From contig CANROJ010000004.1 of assembly GCA_947632215.1 (NCBI GenBank), positions 17,188 to 81,187 on the forward strand: a stretch of DNA of 64,000 nt, given 5' to 3'. The translations under genes and the position numbers were made by a program. Shown here in pieces: positions 52,655-61,598 of the stretch. Within the stretch, counting starts at the first letter, position 1. Every line of letters starts with the position of its first letter. Under the pieces are notes generated by a model. It was not told the DNA's origin. It saw only the letters and a list, made by a program, of their open reading frames with translations, and ran no database searches. The stretch is from an uncultured Flavobacterium sp. Its GTDB lineage: Bacteria > Bacteroidota > Bacteroidia > Flavobacteriales > Flavobacteriaceae.

Positions 52655-53407
52655 ATGAAGTTGCATTTAAAAGTTTGGAGACAAGAGCATCGTAATAAAC
52701 CAGGAAAATTAGTTGATTATACCCTAGAGGATGTTAATACACATATGTCATTTTTAGAGATGTTAGATACTTTAAATGATCAATTAATATTACGTGATGA
52801 GGTACCGGTTGAATTTGATCATGATTGTAGAGAGGGTATTTGCGGACAGTGTGGAGTGGTTATCAATGGCCAGGCCCATGGGCCACTTAAGAATACAACT
52901 ACTTGTCAATTGCATATGAGGGAGTTTAAAGATGGACAAACTATTTTAATTGAGCCTTTTAGAGCTGCTGGTTTTCCAGTGAAAAAAGATTTGAAAGTAG
53001 ATCGCTCTGCATTTGATAGAATTATTTCCTCCGGAGGATATGTATCTGTAAATACCGGCCAGGCGCCAGAGGCTAATAGTATTCCGGTGTCCCATCAAAG
53101 TGCAGAAGCTGCTTTTGATTCAGCGGCTTGTATTGGTTGTGGGGCTTGTGTGGCTACTTGTAAAAATGGAAGCGCTGCTTTGTTTACCTCTGCAAAAATT
53201 ACCCAAATGGCTATTTTACCCCAAGGAAAAGAGGAAAGAGATACTAGAGCCTTAAATATGATCCATCAGATGGATATAGAAGATTTTGGGCATTGTTCCA
53301 ATACAGAGGCCTGTGAGGTTAAATGTCCTCAGGGAATTTCGGTGTTAAACATCGCTCGAATGAATTACGAATACAATAGAACTAATCTTTTTAAATACAA
53401 AAAGTAA
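52655..53407 (+). CDS. sdhB: Succinate dehydrogenase/fumarate reductase iron-sulfur subunit
   Basis: A 250-residue electron-transfer subunit with three clusters. Cysteines for the 2Fe-2S cluster are in FDHDCREGICGQCGVVING and TTTCQLHM, for the 4Fe-4S cluster in AACIGCGACVATCKNG, and for the 3Fe-4S cluster in HCSNTEACEVKCPQGISVLN. The layout is standard for class B complex II. A porin gene starts 4 bases downstream, which implies one transcript. Confidence 0.95.
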   Translation: MKLHLKVWRQEHRNKPGKLVDYTLEDVNTHMSFLEMLDTLNDQLILRDEVPVEFDHDCREGICGQCGVVINGQAHGPLKNTTTCQLHMREFKDGQTILIEPFRAAGFPVKKDLKVDRSAFDRIISSGGYVSVNTGQAPEANSIPVSHQSAEAAFDSAACIGCGACVATCKNGSAALFTSAKITQMAILPQGKEERDTRALNMIHQMDIEDFGHCSNTEACEVKCPQGISVLNIARMNYEYNRTNLFKYKK

Positions 53408-53411
53408 ATCT

Positions 53412-54599
53412 ATGGCAAAGTCTTATAAAAACTTTATTCAAAGTGGTTTGATCTTAAGTACTCTCTTGTTTAGTTTTTATGGTTATAGTCAACAAAGACA
53501 AGTACTCAATGATACCATTCAAATCTATGAAGAGATAATTGTGCTCAATGAAACCCAACAGAAATTCCCACAGTTTAAGGTCGGTGGAGTTCTACAAGCA
53601 CGTTATTTAGATAATACTAAGAAGAATGTTGATATTAATGGACTACAGCATAGTAACGGGGAGGGAACTAGTAATAGTTTTGATATAAAACGCATGCGTA
53701 TCTCAATGAATGCAAGACTTTCGGATAACCTAGAGGTAGTTGCATTGGTGAATTTTGCCGATTTTAAAAGTGATCCAAAAACTAAAGTATTAGAAAATGC
53801 TTATGCAAAATATACCGTGAATCGCTACTTACAATTTACTTTGGGACAGTTTCGTCCACTCTTTGGGATGGAAGATAGTTACTCGGTAGATATTGTTAAA
53901 AGTATAGATTATTCTAATGGGTATTATTTGTTTGGTCCTAATGGATGGCAAAGCTTCCAAATAGGAGCTGCTATTTCGGGAAGTGTAGATTTAGGTAAGC
54001 TTCCTTTGAGCTATGGTATTTCTGTAGTTAATGGAAATGGAAAAAATTCCACGGATAACGATGATGGTAAACATTACTCTACCCGATTGTTACTTGTTTT
54101 AGATAAAGACTTGAATTTCACTATAGGGGCAAGTGGAGGTATAGGAGAAACCCAAAAACATAGTGTATATGCCGTGGGAGCAGAATTATCCATCACTCTA
54201 CCACTTGCTGATCGCTGGAGTTTAGAAATCCAAAGTGAAGCAAAACAAGGTACAAATCACGATTTGTTTTTTGCCACTGCCCAGGATTTACGCTTAGGTA
54301 AATTGGACGATTATCTTATGAAAAACTTTTATGTGTTACCAAATTTTCGATATGAAATTGGCCATAAACATTTTCAAGCAGTCGAATTCTCAATGCGTTA
54401 TGAGTATCTAGATGGCAATGAGAAATTAAACTCTAATCCCAGACAAACCTATACACCTATGCTTAGTTTAGAGTTTTTAAAAAATTATGGTGCTAGAATT
54501 CAAATAGGAATGCAAATCGATAATTATAAAACTAATATAGCAAATACCAAGACTTATAATTCAAATCTTGCTTTTGTTCAGTTTCAATGTCGTTTATAA
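53412..54599 (+). CDS. Outer-membrane porin (OprO/OprP-like)
   Basis: A 395-residue beta-barrel protein with a signal peptide ending FYGYSQ. The barrel part starts FPQFKVGGVLQARYLD and carries FDIKRMRISMNARLSDNLEV, KVLENAYAKYTVNRYLQFTLGQFRPLFG and many short amphipathic strands. It ends in YNSNLAFVQFQCRL with a terminal aromatic-type strand. This matches the phosphate-selective porin O/P superfamily, although substrate specificity in that superfamily is broad. It lies between sdhB (4-base gap) and a dicarboxylate carrier (16-base gap), which suggests it admits dicarboxylates; that is an inference. Confidence 0.85.
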   Translation: MAKSYKNFIQSGLILSTLLFSFYGYSQQRQVLNDTIQIYEEIIVLNETQQKFPQFKVGGVLQARYLDNTKKNVDINGLQHSNGEGTSNSFDIKRMRISMNARLSDNLEVVALVNFADFKSDPKTKVLENAYAKYTVNRYLQFTLGQFRPLFGMEDSYSVDIVKSIDYSNGYYLFGPNGWQSFQIGAAISGSVDLGKLPLSYGISVVNGNGKNSTDNDDGKHYSTRLLLVLDKDLNFTIGASGGIGETQKHSVYAVGAELSITLPLADRWSLEIQSEAKQGTNHDLFFATAQDLRLGKLDDYLMKNFYVLPNFRYEIGHKHFQAVEFSMRYEYLDGNEKLNSNPRQTYTPMLSLEFLKNYGARIQIGMQIDNYKTNIANTKTYNSNLAFVQFQCRL

Positions 54600-54615
54600 T
54601 CAATTATAATAAGTT

Positions 54616-56046
54616 ATGAAAGAGATTAATATACGTAATTTAATAATAACTACGGTAATTGGACTATTACTGTGGTTTTGCCCTGAACCAGAGGGGGTAA
54701 GCCCTGATGCATGGCATTTGTTTGCTATCTTTGTAAGTACCATCATAGGTATTATTTTAAAGGCGGCGCCAATGGGAACCATGTGTATGTTAGCCGTTGG
54801 TCTAACAGCCTTTTTTCAGCTCTTAGCTCCGGGAGATCCCGGTAGGAGTATCGCCCTTAGTTTAAGAGGCTTTGGAGATAAAGTAATATGGTTAATTGGT
54901 ATTTCCTTTTTTATTGCAAGGGGATTCATTAAAACAGGATTAGGAAATAGAATTGCCTACTTATTTATTCGTGGTTTTGGAAAAAGCACTCTTGGATTAG
55001 CTTATGGCTTGGGGCTTGCAGATTTAGTTTTAGCCCCTGCAATTCCTAGTAATACTGCTAGAGGAGGAGGGATTATTTATCCTATTATGAAATCAATGGC
55101 ACTGAATTTTGGTTCGGATGCTACTAAACCAGATACCCATAGAAAACTGGGGTCTTATCTTACTCTTAATTCCTATTATATGAATCTTATTACTTCTTCC
55201 ATGTTTTTAACAGGGACAGCAAGTAATCCTATGTGTCAGAAGTTTGCTGCGGATTTGGGAGTTAATATAAGTTGGATGAGTTGGGCTGCTGCAGGATTCG
55301 TTCCAGGTATAGTAGCCTTTATTGTCACTCCATTTGTATTGTACAAAATATACCCTCCAGAGCTTAAGAAAACACAAGATGCACCTAGAATGGCTGCAGA
55401 GAAATTAAAAGAAATGGGAAGGTTATCCATTAAAGAAGTTTTAATGCTTATCACTTTCTTTATTCTATTATTCTTATGGATCACAGGTGATTTGTTTAGT
55501 ATTGATGCTACAACTACAGCTTTTATTGGTTTAACTATACTTCTTTTAACCTCTGTGCTTACTTGGGAAGATGTGAAGAGTGAAAAAAGTGCATGGGATA
55601 CCATTGTATGGTTTGCTGTATTGGTAATGATGGCTAGTTCTTTAAACGAATTAGGGTTTATTGGCTGGTTTAGTGATTTGGTTCAATCTAAAATGGGTGG
55701 AATACACTGGCATTATGCCTTTCCACTTTTAGTAGGAGTGTACTTCTTCTCTCATTATTTCTTTGCTAGTGCTACTGCTCACGTTGCAGCAATGTACGCG
55801 GCTTTATTAGGTGTGGGTATAACCTTAGGAGTTCCACCATTATTATTGGCATTAATGCTTGGTTTTATGGGCTCTATTTACGGAACCCTAACCCATTATG
55901 GACATGGTCCAGCACCGGTTTATTTTGGTAGTGGTTATGTGGAGCTTAAAACATGGTGGAGTTTAGGACTTGTTGTCGGGGTGATGCTTCTGGCAATTTA
56001 CCTTGTTGTTGGAACTACTTGGATGAGTTTAATTGGTGACTTTTAA
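54616..56046 (+). CDS. DASS family anion:Na+ symporter (dicarboxylate/CitT type)
   Basis: A 476-residue inner-membrane carrier with about 12 helices. It has the two substrate-binding SNT-like motifs of the family, IPSNTARGGGIIYPI (about residue 142) and the repeat-related SATAHVAAMYAALLG (about 382). Also visible are SMFLTGTASNPM and LTHYGHGPAPVYFGSGYV. Members import succinate, fumarate, malate, citrate or related anions. Its place at the end of the sdhCAB-porin run suggests uptake of the substrate or product of complex II. Confidence 0.9.
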   Translation: MKEINIRNLIITTVIGLLLWFCPEPEGVSPDAWHLFAIFVSTIIGIILKAAPMGTMCMLAVGLTAFFQLLAPGDPGRSIALSLRGFGDKVIWLIGISFFIARGFIKTGLGNRIAYLFIRGFGKSTLGLAYGLGLADLVLAPAIPSNTARGGGIIYPIMKSMALNFGSDATKPDTHRKLGSYLTLNSYYMNLITSSMFLTGTASNPMCQKFAADLGVNISWMSWAAAGFVPGIVAFIVTPFVLYKIYPPELKKTQDAPRMAAEKLKEMGRLSIKEVLMLITFFILLFLWITGDLFSIDATTTAFIGLTILLLTSVLTWEDVKSEKSAWDTIVWFAVLVMMASSLNELGFIGWFSDLVQSKMGGIHWHYAFPLLVGVYFFSHYFFASATAHVAAMYAALLGVGITLGVPPLLLALMLGFMGSIYGTLTHYGHGPAPVYFGSGYVELKTWWSLGLVVGVMLLAIYLVVGTTWMSLIGDF

Positions 56047-56082
56047 ATTTTACTTTAGAAAATAGAACCTTTAATATTTACG

Positions 56083-56130
56083 TAAAACACCGACTTAGTT
56101 TACAAAAAAAACAAGTAGGTGTTTTTTTTT
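56083..56130 (+). terminator. Terminator after the sdh-porin-DASS cluster
   Basis: AAAACACCGACTT pairs with AAGTAGGTGTTTT (with a mismatch) across a 17-base loop and is followed by a long T run. Confidence 0.75.
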
Positions 56131-56332
56131 GATATGCTACCAAGAGTTTTGGTTGACATACTCTTTGTGGGGTATGCTTGTATTTTAGAATAAACTAAGG
56201 TTACTTGTCAGGGCCTTGATTTAGATCGTGCTTTGACTTAAGATAGACAAAAGCAGATAAAAAGGTCTTAAATGGTTCAGGTTTGTTAAAAATATATTAT
56301 ATTTATAACGTGTTAACCAAAAATAGATACCA

Positions 56333-57388
56333 ATGAAAAAATCACTAAAAACTTTAGCTTGTATTGTCCTGGCTACCCTAGCATTAGGATCAGCGCAAGA
56401 AGTAGAGGCTTGTACACGTGTAGTATATAAAGGACCTAATAATACTGTTATTACTGCCCGATCTATGGATTGGAAAGAGGATATCTCACCAAATATGTGG
56501 GTTTTTCCTCGTGGTATCAAAAGAAATGGAGAAGTAGGAAAGGCTTCTGCAAGTTGGACAGCTAAGTATGGAAGTGTGGTGGTATCTGCCTTTGATATAG
56601 CCACTACCGATGGAATGAATGAAAAAGGATTGGTTTCTAATATATTATGGTTAGAGGAATCTATTTATCCACAGTACAACCCTAATGGAAATCAAAAAGG
56701 GATGACTTTGGCTATTTGGGCACAATACGTTTTAGATAACTACGCAACGGTAAGCGAGGCGGTAGTAGATTTACAAGAAAATCCTGTTGTTATTGTAACA
56801 GCTAATACCCCAGGAAGAGAAAGTTTAGCAACCGTACATTTATCTATCTCTGATCCAAGTGGAGACAATGCAATCTTTGAATACATCGATGGTAAACTAG
56901 TGGTATACCATAACCCAGATTATACTGTACTTACTAATTCACCAACGTTTGACAAACAATTAGCTGTTCGTGATTATTGGAACTACTTACCAGGTAATAA
57001 AGTTTTACCAGGAACAGGAAGATCAGAGGATCGTTTTGCACGTGCTTCTTATTATGCTACTGCGGTAGAGCAAAGTGATAATACCAAAATTGCCGTTGGT
57101 GCAGCTTTTAGTATTATTAGAAACTGTTCGGTTCCTTATGGAGTACATATCGATGGACAACCAAATTTATCATCTACAAAATGGAGAACAGTATCGGATC
57201 AAAAGAACTTAGTATATTACTACGAAGATCCTTTGTCTTTAACTCCGATTTGGTTAGATTTTGCTTCGTTAGATTTTAGTAAAAAAGCTAGTGTGAAGAA
57301 AATAGATTTAAACAATAGTCCTATGATTGCTGGAGATAGCAAGGATAAATTAGTAGATGCTAAACCTTTTGTTTTCTTAGGATTATAG
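56333..57388 (+). CDS. Secreted linear amide C-N hydrolase (choloylglycine hydrolase/penicillin V acylase family)
   Basis: A 351-residue Ntn-hydrolase. The signal peptide (KTLACIVLATLALGSAQEVEA) should be cut directly before Cys27 so that CTRVVYKG presents the N-terminal nucleophile. Further active-site landmarks are ITARSMDWKED (Arg and Asp), DGMNEKGLVSNILWL (Asn region), TVLTNSPTFDKQL (Asn) and FSIIRNCSVPYG (Arg). The family includes bile salt hydrolases and penicillin V acylases, and also acyl-homoserine lactone acylases. An environmental role on N-acyl amides or quorum signals is as likely as bile salts. The gene stands alone. Confidence 0.88.
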   Translation: MKKSLKTLACIVLATLALGSAQEVEACTRVVYKGPNNTVITARSMDWKEDISPNMWVFPRGIKRNGEVGKASASWTAKYGSVVVSAFDIATTDGMNEKGLVSNILWLEESIYPQYNPNGNQKGMTLAIWAQYVLDNYATVSEAVVDLQENPVVIVTANTPGRESLATVHLSISDPSGDNAIFEYIDGKLVVYHNPDYTVLTNSPTFDKQLAVRDYWNYLPGNKVLPGTGRSEDRFARASYYATAVEQSDNTKIAVGAAFSIIRNCSVPYGVHIDGQPNLSSTKWRTVSDQKNLVYYYEDPLSLTPIWLDFASLDFSKKASVKKIDLNNSPMIAGDSKDKLVDAKPFVFLGL

Positions 57389-57449
57389 TAATGCTAGAAA
57401 TCATTAGATACTAGAATACATATAAAGGATAAAATATATAAGAATTATA
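57389..57449. other. Short spacer after the amide hydrolase gene
   Basis: Only AT-rich sequence leading into a terminator. Confidence 0.4.
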
Positions 57450-57488
57450 AAAAAAACAGTAGTAGAGCTTGCTTTACTACTGTTTTTC
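57450..57488 (+). terminator. Terminator after the amide hydrolase gene
   Basis: AAAACAGTAGTA pairs with TACTACTGTTTT across a 10-base loop and is followed by T residues. Confidence 0.88.
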
Positions 57489-57691
57489 TTATTTAATTGT
57501 CCAATTACACTAAAGAGAAAGTTCTTAAAACCCACTTTTAGCCTAATCTAACGGCTAAATGTAGAGTTATTTATCACGAGTGGCTGGATTCTAAAGGAAT
57601 CCCTTAGAGAATATAGTGGGTGTTTTCAAGGTATACCTTAATAAAAGTATACTGAATTAATAGCTGTCTTGGTAAATGATTTTGTGAGGCT
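57489..57691. other. Spacer between the amidase and catalase terminators
   Basis: No gene seen. TTTAGCC and GGCTAAA (57537-57559) form a 7-bp inverted repeat with a 9-base spacer and no T run. Confidence 0.4.
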
Positions 57692-57730
57692 AGTAATAAA
57701 AAGAAGGCCGAAGAAAAAATCTTCGACCTT
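57692..57730 (-). terminator. Terminator after katA
   Basis: On the minus strand AAGGTCGAAG pairs with CTTCGGCCTT (one G-T pair) and is followed by T residues. Confidence 0.85.
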
Positions 57731-57759
57731 GCTAGTTCATTGGCGCAGATAGATAATAA

Positions 57760-59241
57760 TTATGATTGTCTGAATTTACTTACATCAAAGTTTAATCCTT
57801 TAGCTATGCGCATTCCTAAGTCAAGATCTGCTCTAAACCAGTGACAAAGTTGACGTGCGATAATTTCATCTTTCTTATGTGTTGCTATTTCACTCATAGC
57901 CCCAACAATATTGTTTACCGTATTGGTTTTATCTTGGTCGCTCATTAAGCGATAAAGATTTCCAGGTTGAGAATAATGGTCATTGTCGTATTGGTTATCT
58001 ACTACAAAACGATCTGCGACTACATCATTTCCAAGGCTAGAGGCTGGCTCATTATAGCTTTGGTCTTGGTAGGTGTTATCGAAGCTATTTGGGAAATAGT
58101 TTGGTTTACTCCCGCCATTTCCATCGGTACGCATATATCCATCTCTTTGATAGTTATTGGTCATAAACGGACAGCGGTTAACAGGAATTTGTTCGTAATT
58201 AGCTCCAAGACGGTATCTTTGTGCGTCTGGGTAAGATAATATTCTTCCTTGTAACATCTTATCTGGTGAGAAACCTATTCCATCTACAATATGCGCTGGT
58301 GCAAATGCTGCTTGTTCTACATCTTGAAAATAATTTTCAGGATTTTTGTTTAATTCTAAGACTCCCACATCAATTAACGGAAAATCTTTATGAGGCCAAA
58401 CCTTGGTAACATCAAATGGATTTACTAGGGCTTGACTAGCTTCTTGCTTGGTCATTACCTGAATTTTCAAGTTCCATTTAGGGAAGTTGCCTTGCTCGAT
58501 GTTATCAAATAAATCTCGTTGAGCAAAATCCATATCTGTTGTACGCATTTGTGCTGCTTCGGCGGCTGTTAAATTTTTTATTCCTTGGGCTGTTTTGAAG
58601 TGGAACTTCACATATACCACCTGATTGTCCTTATTTATCATAGAGAAGGTATGACTTGCATATCCATTCATATGTCTATATCCGTAAGGAGTACCACGAT
58701 CACTCATTAGGATAAGTACTTGGTGAAGACTCTCTGGAGTTAATGACCAGTAATCCCAAACCATAGTGGCGTTTTTTAGATTTGTTTGAGGGTCTCTTTT
58801 TTGCGTATGAATAAAATCTGGGAATTTTTTAGCGTCTCTTACAAAGAATACTGGTGTGTTGTTACCTACTAAATCCCAGTTTCCATCTTCGGTATAGAAT
58901 TTTAAAGCGAATCCTCTTGGATCTCTCTCTGTATCGGCAGATCCTTTTTCACCTCCAACGGTTGAAAAGCGTAAGAATACATTTGTTTTTTTTCCTATTT
59001 CATTAAATAGTTTGGCTTTTGTATATTTAGTTATATCATTAGTTACAGTGAAGGTACCAAATGCTCCTGATCCTTTTGCGTGTACAATTCTCTCTGGAAT
59101 TCTCTCTCTATTGAAATGAGCTAATTTCTCATGTAATATATAGTCTTCTAATAATACTGGACCTCTTTCTCCAGCAGTTAATGAAGTTTCATGATCACTA
59201 TAAGGTCTTCCTGATGCTGTGGTTAGTTTAATATCTTTCAT
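57760..59241 (-). CDS. katA: Heme catalase (small-subunit, clade 3 type)
   Basis: A 493-residue monofunctional catalase that splits hydrogen peroxide. The active-site histidine is in ERIVHAKGSGAFGTFTV and the asparagine in WDLVGNNTPVFFVRDA. The heme-ligand tyrosine is in GRILSYPDAQRYRLGANY. Also visible are FSTVGGEKGSADTERDPRGFA and VDGIGFSPDKMLQGR. The length fits the small-subunit class, and there is no signal peptide, so it acts in the cytoplasm. The upstream region holds a TAGTTTTG element and an inverted repeat that could be a peroxide-regulator site. Confidence 0.95.
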   Translation of the reverse strand: MKDIKLTTASGRPYSDHETSLTAGERGPVLLEDYILHEKLAHFNRERIPERIVHAKGSGAFGTFTVTNDITKYTKAKLFNEIGKKTNVFLRFSTVGGEKGSADTERDPRGFALKFYTEDGNWDLVGNNTPVFFVRDAKKFPDFIHTQKRDPQTNLKNATMVWDYWSLTPESLHQVLILMSDRGTPYGYRHMNGYASHTFSMINKDNQVVYVKFHFKTAQGIKNLTAAEAAQMRTTDMDFAQRDLFDNIEQGNFPKWNLKIQVMTKQEASQALVNPFDVTKVWPHKDFPLIDVGVLELNKNPENYFQDVEQAAFAPAHIVDGIGFSPDKMLQGRILSYPDAQRYRLGANYEQIPVNRCPFMTNNYQRDGYMRTDGNGGSKPNYFPNSFDNTYQDQSYNEPASSLGNDVVADRFVVDNQYDNDHYSQPGNLYRLMSDQDKTNTVNNIVGAMSEIATHKKDEIIARQLCHWFRADLDLGMRIAKGLNFDVSKFRQS

Positions 59242-59270
59242 CTATTGAGTTATTTTGATTATTTCTATTA

Positions 59271-59278
59271 CAAAACTA
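59271..59278 (-). promoter_or_regulatory. TAnnTTTG -7 element for katA
   Basis: The minus strand reads TAGTTTTG, 30 bases upstream of the katA ATG. Confidence 0.5.
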
Positions 59279-59314
59279 GTTTTTCTATATAGCTTTTGAA
59301 CTAATCCATAATAC

Positions 59315-59334
59315 TATATCACAATAGAGATATA
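59315..59334. repeat. Inverted repeat upstream of katA, with a nearby direct repeat
   Basis: TATATC and GATATA flank 8 bases. Within it TATCACAATA (59317-59326) is repeated at 59344-59353. The position, roughly 40-60 bases upstream of the -7 element, suits an activator such as an OxyR-type protein. Confidence 0.45.
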
Positions 59335-59353
59335 ATTAAATTTTATCACAATA

Positions 59354-59854
59354 CCGATGTTTTTATTGTAAATTTAAGTTATGTGTTTAACAGGTTTTTT
59401 TAATAAAAAATGGACAATATAATTGTAAAGATATTTTTATAATTTTAATTTAAAATGTTTGTAAACAGGGAGTTATAAACAGTGTTTGTGGCTTTTGAAA
59501 AAAGCAAAACACCTTTAATTATAAAACCAATACAAAAACTAGAAGTGATAGATTTTTAGTGCGTTACAAGATTGTAAGGCAAGAGGTATAATAGTAGTTG
59601 ATAAAATTTAAAATAGGATGTTTATTGGAGTCTTTTCAATGCCAAGCTTTTAAAAATAGCCAGCAAGAACAAATATACAATCCAGAAATAATTGTAATAA
59701 AGCTCACTTTTATAAGTGATTTTTAACGGAGTTTCCTGTCTTATAATTCGAAAGAGAATCTACAGAGTATGTTTTTGTGTTCTACAGAGGTTCTTTTAAA
59801 TTTTATATGTAGATAGTATTTGTTTTTTGAGGTGCTTTATACCAAATTATTGGT
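59354..59854. other. Intergenic region between katA and the phosphatase gene
   Basis: No intact gene. A plus-strand frame around 59615-59730 reads CLLESFQCQAFKNSQQEQIY and ends at TAA. It lacks a good start and may be a scrap of a lost gene or chance. Confidence 0.35.
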
Positions 59855-59862
59855 TATTTTTG
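59855..59862 (+). promoter_or_regulatory. TAnnTTTG -7 element for the tyrosine phosphatase unit
   Basis: TATTTTTG lies 15 bases upstream of the phosphatase ATG. Confidence 0.55.
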
Positions 59863-59877
59863 AGATAAAACTATAGT

Positions 59878-60957
59878 ATGAGAAAAGTTTGTATTTGGGC
59901 ATTATTAGTGATAATCATTCAAGGGTGTTCCTATAAGAGTACTTACCAACCAATTGTTTTCTCTGATCTGCAAAAGGAGCCTGAGATTATTCAAAAAAAT
60001 AATAAATACTATGCTCAACTACAAAAGCAAGATGAGTTACTTGGATTGGGCGTTAATTTGCAAACCACCAAGGATCAAGAGGTCTTAGTTAATAAAAAAC
60101 ACAGAGATTTATATATTATAAAGCATCAAGGCGATACTCTTTTAAAAAGTAATACTTTATTAGATATTTCAAAAGTTTCTAATTTTAGAGATATGGGGGG
60201 AATCGTTAATCAAGAATCAAAACAAGTAGTTTGGGGAAAATTGTATAGGAGTGGGGCTTTGAACAAATTGAGTAAAAAGGGAAATCAACAACTTAGAGAT
60301 TTAAAAATTACCAAAGTCATTGATTTGCGAACGGATAAGGAAATAAATAAAAAACCAGATAAAGTATCTAAGGACATTACTTATATAAATCTTCAAGCAT
60401 ACCAAGATTCAGAAGATATGTTTACCAAAACTAGAAAACAAGTACTAAAGGGTGGAATCACCCCTGAAGTAGCTGATAGTTTAGTAGCTGAGTTCTATGG
60501 ATTATACGCCCTAGAAGATCCAGAATCCATGCAGAATATTATTAAAACTATTTTAGATAATCCCGATTCTACTTTATTTCACTGCTCGGCAGGTAAAGAT
60601 AGAACCGGTATGGTTAGTGCTATTATATTGAGTATATTAAAGGTCGATAAACAAACCATCTTACAGGAATACCTTCTATCGAATAATTATCGAGGTAAAG
60701 AAGTAGCATCTCGAATGAAGCTGGCTAAGTTTGGTAAGATTTTCTATCCTAAAATTAATTATCAAGTAGTAGAGACTTTCTCTTGGATCAAGCCTGAGTT
60801 CTTAGAACAAATGTTCGATCAGATTGATGAAAAATATGGTAGTATGGACAATTACATAGAAAATCATTTGCAGATTTCACCCCAACAAAGAGAGTTATAT
60901 TTGGAGCGTTATACTTATGATCCCCAGCAAGTGATAAAACAAAGGTTAGAACTTTAA
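59878..60957 (+). CDS. Lipoprotein tyrosine/serine phosphatase
   Basis: A 359-residue protein with a lipoprotein signal (LLVIIIQGCSYKS, lipobox Cys17), an N-terminal region of about 95 residues, and a phosphatase domain. The domain starts VSNFRDMGGIVNQESKQVVWGKLYRSGAL, the usual first block of the Y_phosphatase3 family, then KVIDLRTDKEINKKPDK. The catalytic loop is LFHCSAGKDRTGMVSAII with the nucleophile cysteine and arginine (HCxxGKDRTG). Relatives act on phosphotyrosine/phosphoserine or phosphoinositides. Being a lipoprotein it should act in the periplasm or at the cell surface. The next gene starts 14 bases later. Confidence 0.9.
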   Translation: MRKVCIWALLVIIIQGCSYKSTYQPIVFSDLQKEPEIIQKNNKYYAQLQKQDELLGLGVNLQTTKDQEVLVNKKHRDLYIIKHQGDTLLKSNTLLDISKVSNFRDMGGIVNQESKQVVWGKLYRSGALNKLSKKGNQQLRDLKITKVIDLRTDKEINKKPDKVSKDITYINLQAYQDSEDMFTKTRKQVLKGGITPEVADSLVAEFYGLYALEDPESMQNIIKTILDNPDSTLFHCSAGKDRTGMVSAIILSILKVDKQTILQEYLLSNNYRGKEVASRMKLAKFGKIFYPKINYQVVETFSWIKPEFLEQMFDQIDEKYGSMDNYIENHLQISPQQRELYLERYTYDPQQVIKQRLEL

Positions 60958-60971
60958 TAGAATAACAAACA

Positions 60972-61598
60972 ATGCACAGATTAAAAAAAATTGTAATAAC
61001 TTGTTTTTTACTGCTTGCAACTACTATAGTTTTAGGACAAGAACAAACAAAATTTATAGAGAAATTAGAGGCTTTAATGCTGTTAATTACCCATGATAAT
61101 ATCCAGGAGAAACAAGTAGAATTAGCCTTGCAAAATTTGGTGAATCCCGCTGGGAATAATATGGAGGTAACCCAGGTTGATTATAGTATATACCCAAAGT
61201 TTGAGGGCCAGAAGTTATATTATATACCTTATAAGAATAAGCAGGACGATCGTTTTTCCATGGAGCAGTTAATACAAGGGAATCAAGTTGTGTATTCTTT
61301 ACAGTTATTTTTAAACTCACCATACTCCTTAGTAGAGAATCAAGTAGTATACCAAAATCCCAATTACTTTTACAATTGCAATTTACAAGAATTTAAAAAT
61401 TTGTGTACCCAAGCTATCAAGTATACTAAAGGGGTGGCAAATACACAGGATACTACAGTTTTAAGCTGTGTGTATGTCAATGCTCTTACCAATAAAAAAC
61501 TTATGTTTTGGGTAGTATTAAAAGAGGCTTTAGGCAATAAAGAAGGCAATGAAATTGTACAAATTAAAATACAAGATACAAGATTATGGCAGAATTAA
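60972..61598 (+). CDS. Secreted protein of unknown function
   Basis: A 208-residue protein with a signal peptide (KKIVITCFLLLATTIVLGQ). The mature part contains QVDYSIYPKFEGQKLYYIPY, FSMEQLIQGNQVVYSLQLFL and a cysteine pair in YNCNLQEFKNLCTQA. No family was recognised. It lies 14 bases after the phosphatase gene and overlaps the next gene by 13 bases, so the three are probably one operon. Confidence 0.65.
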   Translation: MHRLKKIVITCFLLLATTIVLGQEQTKFIEKLEALMLLITHDNIQEKQVELALQNLVNPAGNNMEVTQVDYSIYPKFEGQKLYYIPYKNKQDDRFSMEQLIQGNQVVYSLQLFLNSPYSLVENQVVYQNPNYFYNCNLQEFKNLCTQAIKYTKGVANTQDTTVLSCVYVNALTNKKLMFWVVLKEALGNKEGNEIVQIKIQDTRLWQN

